The position numbers and the translations under genes were made by a program. Below, one piece after another: positions 13,097 through 56,922 of a stretch of 64,000 bases of DNA. The first letter of the stretch is position 1. The number at the start of each line of letters is the position of its first letter. This DNA comes from Flaccisagitta enflata (Eukaryota; Chaetognatha; Sagittoidea; Aphragmophora). The stretch covers positions 32,674,001-32,738,000 of the forward strand of contig OZ231127.1 of the NCBI GenBank assembly GCA_965153355.1, read 5' to 3'. The notes beneath the pieces were generated by a model that saw nothing but the letters and a program-made list of their open reading frames with translations, was not told the origin of the DNA and made no database searches.

Positions 13097-13498
13097 CGAA
13101 AAACTATTTTTTCTATGTTTTTTTCTGATATCATGATGCATCATGACATATGTCTACCATAATGCCAGTAAAAACATTGACATCTATAACGTCAAGAAAT
13201 TGGCTGTCTGATTCTCCCTCCAAAAAGAATGAGGAGGTTCAGTTGGTCAAATAATCAGCAATCAAGGGGCTTCCGTGTGATTTTCTAGACATGCTTTAGA
13301 AAATATTTGTGACATGATTCAGCTGGCCTCATGATCACCAATTATTTGATCAACGGATCTTCCTCATCTTTTTTAGACGGAGAATCAGACAGCCAATTTT
13401 GAGATGTTGAAGATGTCAATGTTTTTACTGGCTTGGTGGTAGAGTTACGTCATATTGCATCATGACATCAGAAAAGACATAGAAAAAATAGTTTTTCG
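13097..13498. mobile_element. 402-bp foldback element flanked by long direct repeats
   Basis: The terminal inverted repeats are CGAAAAACTATTTTTTCTAT and the complement. The arms of about 170 bp include TGGCTGTCTGATTCTCC. Two direct repeats of about 110 bp lie at 12985-13096 and 13592-13702, starting TGTATATGGTTC and ending near CATCTGAT. No clear target duplication is seen. Confidence 0.65.
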
Positions 13499-14026
13499 TG
13501 CTCTATCCAATGGTGCAATCCGCATCTTGCTACGATGCTCAGGAGCGGAGATATATAGGTTTCTAATGTTGCATTTCAAAAGAATCATACTGTATATGGT
13601 TCCATTTTAGCACAATTACACGATCTCTGGCTGATTCGGCATTCAAAATTTTCATTTCTGCGGATTTCTTTCAACCCGCAAATTCAAGATTCATCTGATA
13701 TTCCAAGCCTGTTTTCCGCAAAAGAAGAGAGTATACGCGACAAAGTAACTGGATGTCATCCATGGATATTATCCATGTATGTCATTATGGACAACCAACT
13801 CATACTTCTATTTCTTCCTTTTCTTCTTCTCTTTTACTCCCCTTTTCTTCGTTTTCATTTCCTTCGTCATCCTCTTTTTATTTCTTCTGTTTCTTCTTTT
13901 CTTCCTTTTTCACTTGCTCTTCCTCTTCCCCGTTTCTACTCCCCTAAATTCAAAGCTAAAGTCTGGCGCCACTGAGTTCAACCGTTCATTCGGCAACAGG
14001 CGCCCTTCGTTCCCTTTGACAAATCA

Positions 14027-14385
<359 letters not shown>

Positions 14386-14707
14386 TTCCATTTTCCCGTA
14401 GCCGCATTTGCCTTGATAGCTGAGCACAATTTCCCTCCCCAATTGACAATTGTCCTCCATTGTCGGATTTATTTAATCATCGACCCACGCTTGAGCGTCT
14501 CAAATCCTTTCCTATCTCATTTCTCTCTTTTTTTCCTTTTCCTATTTTCTTTTCTGTCCCTGTCCCTGTCTTAGTTTCCCTGTCATTTTCCTTTTCCTCG
14601 TCTCTTTTATTCTTTTTCCCTTTTCTCTTTTTCTGTCTGTCTGTCTGTCTGTCTTTCGTTTTTCTTTTCTCTCGCTTTCCTCTTTTATTCTTTTCCCTTT
14701 ACCTTTT

Positions 14708-14862
14708 TAGTCGCGTGCACGCGACTCTATGACCCACTCTGTCCGTCTGTCGGTCTGTCCGTCCGTCCGTCCGTCTGTCGGTCGGTCCCACTTAGCTTTT
14801 TTAGCTTTTTCGCCGCTCCTGCCCACCCGCACGCGACTTCGGCTCGTGTATACGGCCTTGTT
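14708..14862 (+). mobile_element. AGTCGCG hairpin element, copy C
   Basis: The copy starts AGTCGCGTGCACGCGACT, a perfect 18-base palindrome, then CTATGACCC, a (GTCC)n core, CTCCTGCCCACCCGCACGCG, and a tail ending GGCCTTGTT. It lies within pyrimidine-rich DNA. Confidence 0.72.
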
Positions 14863-17285
14863 TTCTTTCCTTCCCTGTCCTAGTCTTTCTGTCTTTTTCC
14901 TTTTCCTCCCTCATTTCTCTTCTATTCTTTTTTCTTTCCCTAATTTTCATTAAGTCCCTGTCATTTTGTAACTTCTTACCCTCACGATCACGGAGTACTG
15001 GAAATGGGAAAAGGAAACAGTTTACCAATAAGCTACAAATTCTCCATTAAAATCTTTCCCCTTTCCCCTTCCCCTACCCAAGCCCATCCCCAGACTCTTA
15101 ACCCTTTGTGAATGATGTTTTTTCATTATTGATTTGAACTTAATCATTGACGAATGTTATTAACCTACTACTCTTGCCTAGCTTGTAAAACGACTACACG
15201 TATCTTGCTTTGATCTGAATCAGGAAACTAGGTAGGCATACAAATTGATAAGCGTAGCTTAGAAATATGAATTTTTCATAAAACTGTTCACACAAAGAGT
15301 CTGTGAGTATGAGCAGAAATAATCAGCATAATGAGTGGAGTACAAAAAAGTCAAAACATGCATCTTTTTTTGGACCTTAACATATACAATGGTTTTGAAT
15401 CAAAACTTTTGATAATGAACCTACAGTTCAAGTTTCATATTACTGAGCCCAGTAGATCTAAGGAACATCGTCCAAATGTGGCCGCTGCCCCTCTAAGGGA
15501 AGATTGAGTAAATTGAAGATGATTGAGCAAATTTAGGAAATTGATGTTATCGTTTTACTCGAATTGAAAACACTTTATCGAATATAATTCGTGACTGAAG
15601 AAAACGCCCGCGGGAACAAGACGACAACGGAACGTCCACAAACTATTCTATCGCTTTTGCTTCCCTTCTGTCTTTTCGAACTTCTACGATTCCTTCTGTG
15701 AGTCTCACTGTCTTTCTTGTTTTTGTACCCCTCCTTGTACCTTTTTTTTCTTCTTCTACCTCTTCTTTTTCTCACCAATATCAGTGACAACTCTCTTCTT
15801 GTTTTTCTTTTTCTTATTCTAATTCTTCTTCCTGTCCTAATTTTCTTTTTCTTCTTGTTTTTCTTCTTCCACTTCTTCTTCTGCTACTTTTTCTTCCTGT
15901 CCTTTTCTGTCCTGTCTTTTTCTCCCTTTCATTTTATTTTGCAGTTTTTTTATCATTTTTTCTGCCACTTCCAGTTCCTCATATTTATGAATTGCTTTTC
16001 TCCTTTTTTTAAGGCTCGCGTTTTGAAGTGACAAATTCACTCAATGTTCATACACGATCAATCACTCAAAATGATAACGACGAGCACTTGTTCATCTCAT
16101 TTTTTTATTTATTTCAGACAATGAATCGAAGAATAGAACTATTTGTTATCTCAGAGAAGTGTCACCACGCAACGCAAGAATATCAGTCGAATAAGAACTA
16201 ATGCAGATGGAAAGAGGACGATGTGACAGGTGTAAGACATTTCTTTTTTTTTGGAACAGCAATTATAAAACTCTTAATAGGGCTTGTATGATAAGATTTT
16301 ACTATAGTGTTAATCTTTGAGCACCTACAGTTCAAATTTCATATTACTGAACCCAGTAGATGTATGCCATCCATAAGTGTTCCTATTCCAGAAAAAAACA
16401 TGCGACGGCGTTCCTCCGAAGGCAACATTTGTGTTTCAACAGGAACCATAGTAAAGACTTAAAATGATTGAAACTGAATGATTAAACTAAAATAATATCA
16501 TGATTGATATTTTTTTGCATTAGTAACATTCAAACATGAAAAAGAACCAAATGAAGCTATAATTAATGAAGAAAATATAATGCAAATTACTGAAAATTTA
16601 TCTTTTTGAAACTGACAGGGGGCTCGTTGAAATTCTAAGATTGCATAGAAAATGAAAAAATGAGAAAATAAAAAACATAGTTCTCTTCCAAAATCGATTA
16701 CAAAGAGAACTATGTTTTTGAAAATGCAAAATTTCCCTGCATGTCAGAGTCTTAGAATTTCAAGAACAAGAATAAATAAAAAAATGTAAGCAAAATTTCA
16801 TTGAAAACCTTGATTTTCTTGCTTTTCTCATGTGAATTGCATTGTCAAAATTACTTTTGAGGTCAGAATATGATTGAAATATATACACCAAGTGTCTTTA
16901 GAGACAATTTATCTTTCAAAATCATTCTCACACCATTATTGTCCAGAAAATGATGCAAAAAGTATGGTGAAACACTTAGTTTTCCTTCAAAAATTTGCCA
17001 TCATACGCCTTTTAAATATAACAATTCAAGTAGGAACACGAAACGCAACATCCGAGTGAATTTGTTTTAAACCAAAGCATGTGCGAGTAAATGAATGGGG
17101 ATTTTGCACTGACGAAGAAGACAAACTATTTCCTTAACTTCACTTTGGTTGTCACGCTCCAAAACGTGGATAAGTAAAATGAGGGGAGGAAACAATGCGT
17201 AGAGGGTATTGGAAGGGTGGTGTGAGAGAAGTTGGAACGAGAGAATACCATCTAAATCAAAAGTATATGTTTGAAATAGGACAAG
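14863..17285. other. No gene seen; one direct repeat and one hairpin
   Basis: CTACAGTTCAAGTTTCATAT followed by TACTGAGCCCAGTAGAT at 15421-15456 recurs with few changes at 16325-16360. A pyrimidine-rich stretch lies at 15715-15950. Confidence 0.4.
16627..16763. repeat. 137-bp hairpin
   Basis: The outer arms TTGAAATTCTAAGA (16627-16640) and its complement (16750-16763) enclose a perfect 17-bp stem (16671-16687 with 16703-16719) around a 15-base loop. It may be a small foldback element. Confidence 0.55.
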
Positions 17286-17379
17286 ATGAGACGAATGACA
17301 GAAGAGGAAAGAAAAAATGATTTCAATTACGGAAAGAAAAGGAAAAAAATCCTGGGAAGGAGAAAGGAAAAGACGGGAA

Positions 17380-17800
17380 AAGGAAAGGAAGGAAGAGAGG
17401 GGTTAAGGGAGGAGGTAAGAAATAAAGGAAGGGAAGGAAGGAAAGAAGGAAGGAAGGAAGGAAGGAAGGGAGGAAGGAAGGAAGGAAGAGAGGGAGGGAG
17501 GAAGGAAGGAAGGAAGAAAGGGGTTAAGGTAGGAGGTAAGAAATAGAGGAAGGGAAGGAAGGATGGATGGGAGGAAGAGAGGGGTTAAGACTTAAGAGAG
17601 GAGGTAAGGAATAGAGGAAGGGAAGGAAGGAAGGAAGGAAGGAAGGGAGACGGGAAGGAATAATTGGAGGAAGAAAGGAGGGAACGAAGGAAGGGAGGAA
17701 GGGAGACAAGGGAGGGAAGAAGGATGGAAGTAAAGAAGGAAGGAAGGAAGGAAGGAAGGAAGGAAGGAAGGAAGGAAGGAAGGAAGGAAGGAAGGAAGGA
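17380..17800 (+). repeat. (GGAA)n region
   Basis: This is an imperfect GGAA/GGGA array, purest at about 17738-17798. A higher-order segment containing GGGGTTAAG and AGGAGGTAAG is repeated at about 17400, 17520 and 17580. Confidence 0.85.
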
Positions 17801-18150
17801 TAAAAGAAAGGGGGAAGAAGGGAAGCGAAAAACAAGCGAGGCGCAGGGAGAGAAGGAGGAAGGGAGTCAATTCTATGATGGAAAGGAATAGGGAGGAAAG
17901 GGAAGATAAAAGGAAAAGGAAAACTGGAGGAAAGAGGTGAAAAATGGGGTACAAGTAGCCTTGAAGCTCTCTCTTTAATTTCACTGTCGCAATTTTTCTT
18001 GCTCAGTCTGTGACAAAGTATTCTCTTAATTTCACTCTAGGCGTCTCTACTCTTTTCAGAAGCTTAAGTGTCTGTTTGGACAGAGAAGAAAAATAGGAGA
18101 ACAACTTGAGGCTGAAAGGCGGTTAATTCAAGAGAACCTCCATTACTTCC

Positions 18151-18412
<262 letters not shown>

Positions 18413-18667
18413 TCATGATGGCGTTTAGATGATGTGTAAGGCGACGTCGATTATTTGCTGTGAAAGCCATCAACAATTCTTACATAGCCAGAGGTCGCTT
18501 TCAATGGAGATTATCGAATTATCCAATTTGTGTTTATCTCTCAGAAAAGGCTTTTCAGAAATGAATGAAGGATTAAAAATCGAACGACGGATGAACAATG
18601 AAAAGCAAATCATATACAGCCTATAAGTAGAGCAAATAAGAGGAAAAAAATTCTATGGAGGACGACA

Positions 18668-18775
18668 AAAGAGAGAGAGAGAGAGACAGAAAGATAGAAA
18701 GACAGACAGACAGAAAGACAGACAGAAAGACAGACAGATGGCCAGACAGTCAGACAAACAGACTGAGAAACAAAA
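18668..18775 (+). repeat. (GACA)n
   Basis: GAGA followed by GACAGACAGAAA-type repeats. Confidence 0.7.
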
Positions 18776-18859
18776 AGAATGCTTTTTAAAGTCGCGTACA
18801 AAAGGACTTGGGCAATTTGGCATTGGCCAGTATTGCAGCGACTTAGTTTGTCTATATTT

Positions 18860-18912
18860 GTATGTATATTGGAGAATTCTGGCCACCTTTTATAAAGGCA
18901 ATGTTGTTTCAA
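18860..18912 (+). repeat. Dispersed ~55-bp repeat (third copy)
   Basis: The copy is TATTGGAGAATTCTGGCCAC...GGCAATGTTGTTTCAACTTT, matching the two copies in TLX intron 4. Confidence 0.5.
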
Positions 18913-19025
18913 CTTTGATAGCTAGAGCCGGGTAGAAAACTTATCACCAATCAAATGATTGGAAATTTCACCAGGACTATAAATCTTGAATCAGAATTTC
19001 AAAATAGATATATCCTTGAGATCTA

Positions 19026-19786
19026 CAGTACGATGGGAGCAAAGACGACCTAGACTGGAGGATAGATTTTATGTATCTTAACCTTATCAGATGTATAAAA
19101 AAATCAAGATCTATACTAATCAAAGGTTGCTCTATTGCTTGAATATATTGGTTTCTCTTATTCTTCAACTTGTGACTTGATTTCATCAGGACTTCATTTT
19201 TCAATGCTCTTACCTAGCTCATCAGATTGAGCAAAGAATTTTAAATAATTTAGAAGAAAAAAAATCAGCTCAATCAAATTATTTTTACAGGTTTTATGCT
19301 TGTTTTAAGCTTTGCCCAGATATCAATTTACATAATTATTCTGCTTTAAAAATAGCTGTAAAACCTGTAAAAACAGTCCGATTAAGCTGATTTTTTTTTC
19401 AATATTAGGTGTCTGCATTAATCAGCTCATTCGGATCTTTTATTTGAATACTAATATCCGGATATTTCATGTAGTAAATTTTGTAGATTTACTATGTAGA
19501 ATATCTGGATGTTAATATCTGGATAAAATATCCAAATAATATAGTGAATACAGACGCACCTATTATATGAAATTTTTAGCCCAAACTGATTGGCTAGGTT
19601 AGAACATTGAAAAATGAAGTCCTGATGAAGTCAAGTCACAAGTTGAAGAATGAGAAAAGCTAACATATTCAAGCAATAGAGCAACCTTTAATTAGCATAA
19701 ATTCTCAATTTTCTTATAAATCAAATGAAATTAAAATACCTAAAATCTATCCTCCAGTCTAGGTCGTCTTTGCTCCCATCGTACTG
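19026..19786. mobile_element. 761-bp foldback MITE with TA target
   Basis: The terminal inverted repeats begin CAGTACGATGGGAGC and are flanked by TA at 19024-19025 and 19787-19788. The arms of about 190 bp are complementary with scattered gaps. Two further nested inverted repeats lie inside (AATCAGCT...TTTTACAGG near 19265/19365, and a TATCCGGATA-type palindrome near 19440-19545). It lies about 150 bp upstream of the LINE. The TA target and CAGT start suggest a Tc1/mariner-type origin. Confidence 0.75.
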
Positions 19787-19891
19787 TAAATGTAAATACA
19801 TAAGAGAATATATACATATCATTGATTTTCTGCTGTTCATGGGACCTTCTTGCGAGGGTCAAATGTAGGTGAAGCAATATAATCTATTGTG

Positions 19892-19933
<42 letters not shown>
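19892..19933 (+). repeat. (CT)n at the LINE 5' junction
   Basis: This 42-bp CT tract directly precedes the truncated LINE reading frame. Confidence 0.85.
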
Positions 19934-19938
<5 letters not shown>

Positions 19939-22582
19939 AGGAAAAAATGAAACAGACCATAATTCGATCCATTTGACAATTTCCATCCCAGACATAGACA
20001 ATTTTAAAAAAACGAAAGTCACAAACTGGAATATTAAAGCCCCAGATGAAAAGTGGAATGAATTCACAACGGAAATAGAAAAAGGACAAGAGATCGCTGA
20101 GAAAATTATGCAAGATGAGTCTATCCCATTTGAAAAACGCTATAAACAATTGACTGGCATCATTGATAAAGCAGCCCGGAGAACAATAGGGAAGACAACT
20201 TTCAAAGAAGGCAAAAAAGCCAAACAATCGAAAACAATAAAAGAAATGCAAGAACAAAAACGAAACATTAAAAAACAAGCCCAACAAGAAGAAAAGGGAC
20301 CAAAAAAGGATGAATTAATTGAAGAATACAAGTCCATACAAGAAAACATTCGGATCCAAATCATAAAAGAAACAACCGAAATTATTGAAGAAAAATTCGA
20401 AAAAATGATTGCTGACAAAAGTAGAAAAAGTTTTTGGGACCTGAAGAGAAAGGCAAACCAAGATCCAGCTCACGAGTCTCTTATTGTGAAAAATAAAGAT
20501 GGAATCAGACAATATACACCAGAATCCATACAAGAAACAATGGCACAATATTACGAAGACCAATTCAAAAACAAACCATACGAATACCATGAATTTCACG
20601 AAAAAATTCGGGAAAACATGATAGTATTCAGTGAGAACCGAGAATTTGATGATCTGCCATACAACGAAATACCCACAAAACAAGAAATAAAAGAGATAAT
20701 TATGCAGAAACAAAATGGCAAGTCATGCCCTGATTTCAAAAATGAAATGCTGAAACGACCAGGGGATGCAATGGTCAACCTCTTATATCCCCTAATTGTG
20801 GCCGTTTTTAGAGAAGGAAAAATACCACAAATAATATGGAATAGAGGACTCATAACAAGTATGTTCAAAGGAAAGGGAGATAGAGAACTACTTATAAATC
20901 ATAGAGGAATAACGACATCATCTTCCATCGGAACAATCGTTGATACAATAATCGATACACGCATTGAACAATTAGTTGAATTCACTCCTGCGCAAGGAGG
21001 TGGAAGGAAAGGAATGTCTACTTGTGACCACCTTTTTGTACTGCGCGCAATCATCTCAATAAGTATCCACCAAAAGAGACCAACCTTCCTAACCTTTTTT
21101 GACGTATCAAAAGCCTACGATAACGTCGATAACAATGACCTTTTAAACACCATGTGGGAAAAAGGACTGAAAGGAAACTGTTGGCGCATTTTGAAGGAAC
21201 TCAACAGTAATCTCACTGCCCAAATCAAAACAAGATTTGGCAACACAAGAGAAATAGTCATGGAAAGAGGCGGTAAACAGGGATCAAGACTCACGGGAAG
21301 GATGTTCGCCAAGATGATAGACCTACTGGCTGAACAATTTCTTGCTAATGGAAAAGGCTTCAAGATTACAGAAGAGTTCATAGTCGCAGTCCTATTGTGG
21401 GTTGACGACATTGTCTCATGTGTAGATGGAGTGGAAAACCTCAAAGAAATTCTACATGAAATACATCTGTTTGCGATAAAACATAAAATTACATGGAGTC
21501 AGGAGAAGTGCAATGTAATGAGAATTGGAAAGCATAATGACAATGAAACTGACTGGAAAGTCGGTGACTTAACCATAAAAGAAACAAATAAATACAAATA
21601 CTTAGGAGACATAATCACAAACGACGGTAAAAATAAAGAAAACTTGAATGCAAGAAAAACACGATTACAAAGCACAACAATTATTGTTAATACCATAGCA
21701 TCAAGCGAAGTACTAAATAAAGTAGAAACGGCAGTCCTCCTGGAACTATATGAGAAAAAATGTATCAGTAGTTTTCTGACAAACGCGGAGGCATGGGACC
21801 TGAACAAAGGGGACGAAACGGAACTTGAAAAAATGGAAATTAATGCCATAAAACTTCTTTTTAATCTACCCGTCCATATTCCAAGTGTAGCCATCCTTTA
21901 CACTTTTGGCATCCCATACTCTTCCCTTCGAGTTCATAAAATGCTATTACTGTACCTACACAGATTACTTACAAATGACGACGACGACTGGATGAAAAAA
22001 GCTCTCCTCACCCTCCAGTCTCTCAATATTGGGTGGTTCAAAAAGATAATGTCACTCATTGAACAATACGAACTGCCATCTGATTTTGAGAGCATAAGAC
22101 GCCACCCACCCGGCGAATGGAAATACAAAGTACTATTAGGCATTGAAAAAAAGAACAAGGAAAGACTACTCCATGATTGCCATAAAGTCGTAGATGGAGT
22201 AGAAGTTAGAAAAACGAAAACATCCACAATCGTTGACAAAATCAACATTCCCAACTACAACAGAAAACCAATACCGGAAATAATGAACCTGAGCAAAAGC
22301 GAGACGAGAACTTTAATGATAGCCCGATATGGTATGCTACAATGCGGGAAAAACTTTGGCGGTACATTGAATAACACTTGTGATACATGCAATTGTCTAG
22401 ATGATGAAAACCATCGAATGAATTTCTGTCCCAAATGGGGCAATAATAGCGATGATGCAGATGATGAAAGAATACCGTTTGAACTAGTCTACTCAAGTGA
22501 TCCTCTTGTACTAGATAACATATTACCACGTATTGAACAAACATGGAACACGAAAAATGGCCATGGAACAATGAACATTTAA
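19934..22582 (+). CDS. 5'-truncated non-LTR retrotransposon ORF2: endonuclease end, reverse transcriptase, CCHC knuckle
   Basis: This is one uninterrupted frame of about 880 codons, open from a (CT)n tract to TAA at 22580-22582. It has no start of its own, since the frame runs back into the microsatellite. It begins with TDHNSIHLTI, which resembles the last (S/T)DH motif of the APE-type endonuclease, so nearly all of that domain is missing. A basic linker leads to the reverse transcriptase: motif A FFDVSKAYDNVD (Asp codon at 21101), motif B GGKQGS (21269-21286), and motif C LLWVDDIVS with WVDD at 21398-21409. A C-x2-C-x7-H-x4-C knuckle is at 22379-22429. The length and lack of stops point to a fairly recent insertion. 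It cannot be autonomous without the endonuclease. I did not assign a clade. Confidence 0.88.
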
Positions 22583-22619
22583 TGAAATAAACGCCCGTAT
22601 GTATGCCCGTCCAGTCCCA

Positions 22620-22621
<2 letters not shown>

Positions 22622-22709
<88 letters not shown>
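22622..22709 (+). repeat. (CT)n inside the LINE 3' UTR
   Basis: This CT array lies between complementary arms GCCCGTATGT (22593-22602) and ACATACGGGC (22741-22750). A second pair, CCGTCCAG and CTGGACGG, lies just inside. Confidence 0.8.
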
Positions 22710-22712
<3 letters not shown>

Positions 22713-22923
22713 AATGTATACAAAATATCAAAATGTAAAAACATACGGGCAGAAGGCTGGACGGTTCCCAAATAATTATTACCCATTTAGAAATCCTATT
22801 CTGAAGTGTTTATTTATTGATGTATTGAATTATTTATTTTGGTACAATTGTACTGCTCTAACAATTCTATTGTTGATGTGTAAATTTCACATTATGAGCA
22901 TTAAAATCAATCAATCAATCAAT

Positions 22924-23180
<257 letters not shown>

Positions 23181-23199
23181 CATACTATACTTAGATGCT

Positions 23200-24367
23200 T
23201 ATCTACTTACCACTATCTCTCCCCCTCCATCCCCTTCCCCCTCCTCTCCTTCCCCCTCCTCTCCAGTCACCACCCCTCTCCTCAATTTCTTCTTCCCGTC
23301 TCTGCTCTTCCTCTTCCCATAGACTCTGCGTTTTCCGTCGGCTTTCTTAGCTTTCGGCTTAGAAACAGCGCAAATTCCGCGACGCAAAATTCGTATTCTT
23401 CTTCCTCATCTTTTTCATCTTCTTCTTCTTCCTCCTCCTCCTCCTCCTCCTCCTCCATTCTATCCCTATTAAGCAAAGACTGCGATTCTTAGACAGGCGC
23501 CTTTCGCTTTCTTTCAGTCAAATTTGTTACTAAAGAATTTGACACCAAAAAATTTTCTTCATTCTTGGTGTTTAAAAGATTTCCATACGACAATTATTTG
23601 TGTTGCGTAACCATCAGTCTAATTCAACAAAAGAAAAAAGTCAAGAAAATATTTTCGGAATTCATCTACAATACGAATGCCAATAGGTTTGCTACAATAT
23701 TACAACTACGAGAGACACTCGTTGATGGAAACATGACATTTACATACTTTTACGGATTTTCGCTCTTTTAAAGACACGAGTTTTTTTAGCGTCGAATAAA
23801 AAACCGGAAATCACTCTTCGTCTAATTTCCATTTCGTGTTATTATTTCCCTCAGCTTCATTCTCACACACGTCTTCAATTTCATCCCCTCCTCATCGTGC
23901 TCCTCCTCATCCTCTTCCTCCTCTGCTTCCTCCTCTCTCATCCTCTTCCTCCTACTTTTTCGTCGTCATCCTCAATTTCTTTTCCTCCTTTTCCATATCT
24001 TCGTCACCCTCGTCTCCTTCGTCTTCCTCTCATCTTTATCTCTCTCTGTCCTCATGTTTGCCATATCTCGCGGTTATCCGTGAACGTAACGACGTTTCAA
24101 GATAAAGAATCTTCAAAATTGTTGACACAAGTTAACATTGCCTCATCGTCGTCGCCATTCGGATACGTGATACAACAAATTCAAATTCTTTAACATATCC
24201 CCCACAAATATTAGATGTACAGAAACATCCTTGAACGCGACTCTCGGCAATAAACTAAAGAAAAAAAAACATGATTTAGTCACTAATCATTTTCAATGCC
24301 GCTCCAGTCTCCATTACTGCTCATCACAGTACGAAAAGAGTAATATTTAAGAAAGAAATAACCCAAT
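23200..24367 (+). other. Region upstream of the TLX start codon
   Basis: Pyrimidine-rich at 23215-23460 and 23830-24060, otherwise unique AT-rich sequence. I see no convincing TATA box, CpG island or upstream exon. The core promoter is probably here or further upstream but cannot be placed. Confidence 0.35.
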
Positions 24368-55421
<31,054 letters not shown>

Positions 55422-55786
55422 CCAAATCTTAAATCTCAAATTCAGACTCTCTTACAAAGCGGCGCCGATGGGAAAGAGATTATTAGTGTGAGTAGGAGTG
55501 TTATACCACTTTAATGCGTCATCATGATAGTGGGTTTCGGGGAACTTAGACGTTGTATTGCGTCGCGTGAGTACGTTAGTAAGTGAATCAGTTGGAAGTG
55601 TGTGGAGAACAATGGATTGGAGAGAGTGAGTGAATGAGTAAAAGAGGTTCTCAAGAGGTCGCGAGAGTGATCAAACTGATCAAAGGGGGGTTTCGCATAG
55701 GGGAAATTATCGAGGTATCAATCAGGGAATGTACCAAGATAAATTCAAGATAAGCTGTCCGATGCGTAGACCCCTCAAATGGGAAC

Positions 55787-56405
55787 ACGCCACGGGGGAG
55801 GCTTTCATAGGTCAAGAAAAATTCTCGGTCATAATGGAGAGTGATTTGGGCCTCAGGAAGGTTTACTTTATCACTTCATACCAAAACGAAAATTTTATTA
55901 CTTCAAAATTTTTTTAGAATGCCGTAAAATGCCGCAAAAAGCCGTAAAATTGGCCTTTTTGACAGTTATTTTGGTCCAGAACCGCGGCTTTGGTAAAAAA
56001 ATGGGCAAATAATGATTATCTGGCACTAAGACACATTTATGCATAATAACAGGCCAACCCATCATCATTTTATATCATTTTGTGCCGTAAAATGCCGTAA
56101 AAAGCCGTAATTATGAAATTTTTTGATGACAGATTGGCCTGTATTTATGCATGAATGTGTCATAGCGCCAGATAATCATTGTTTGCCTATTCTTTTACCA
56201 TAGCAGTGGTTTTGGACAAAAAAAACTGTCAAAAATGCCAATTTTACAGCTTTTTACGGCATTTTACGGCATTTTTTAAAAATTTTGAAGTAAAAAATTT
56301 TTCGTTTTGGTATGAAGTGATAAAGTAAACCTTCCTGAAGCCCAAACCACTCACCATTATAACCGGGAATTTTTCTTGACCTATGAAAGCCTCCCCCGTG
56401 GCGTG
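55787..56405. mobile_element. 619-bp foldback element in the TLX 3' UTR region, GGAA target duplication
   Basis: The two halves are near-complete inverted copies of about 290 bp. The outer termini are CACGCCACGGGGGAGGC and its complement, and both halves contain repeats of the GCCGTAAAATGCC type. It is flanked by GGAA at 55783-55786 and 56406-56409. A 4-bp duplication and CAC termini would fit the CMC/Chapaev group of DNA transposons. That assignment is inference. No transposase is encoded. Confidence 0.75.
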
Positions 56406-56804
56406 GGAAGGGAGAGGCGGGGGGCGTAATGAAAAGAAACATTGGCGGAGTTTTTAGCTGCGACCTAAGTCACGACGGTTGATTGATTCATTTTGAATTG
56501 ATAAACTCGACTTTATTCCATATCTATGAGAGAATTACTTTTTAAGTGGCTCTGTGAATGAATTATCACCATTGTTTTTTGTTTTGTTTTTTTCATCATT
56601 TGATGATAGCAAATTGAAAATTGTCGCTGAATTACTTCGAGTGACTATAGTCATGTTGTATTTAAGTCATCATGTATCCTCTGAGTTGTTGTTTCCTAGC
56701 TCTTAATATTCCTCTTGTTTTGCATGAAATTTGTCATTTATCGTTGTGTCGAGTTTGATTTAAAAGCCATTTTTTAAACATTTATTGACTTAACTCAACT
56801 GATT

Positions 56805-56834
56805 AACAACAACAACAACAACAACAACAACAAT

Positions 56835-56922
<88 letters not shown>
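56805..56922 (+). repeat. (CAA)n in the probable TLX 3' UTR
   Basis: CAA trinucleotide array of about 118 bp with one ATA-type interruption. Confidence 0.92.

Larger units (their letters stand above)
19934..22927 (+). mobile_element. LINE fragment including 3' UTR and (AATC)n tail
   Basis: After the ORF stop there is a 3' UTR of about 345 bp, itself containing a (CT)n tract at 22622-22709. It ends in a short AATC repeat tail (about 22906-22927). Both outer flanks are (CT)n: 19892-19933 on the left and 22928-23178 on the right. The simplest reading is insertion into a CT/GA microsatellite with 5' truncation. The simple-repeat tail in place of poly(A) is known for several LINE clades. Confidence 0.75.
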
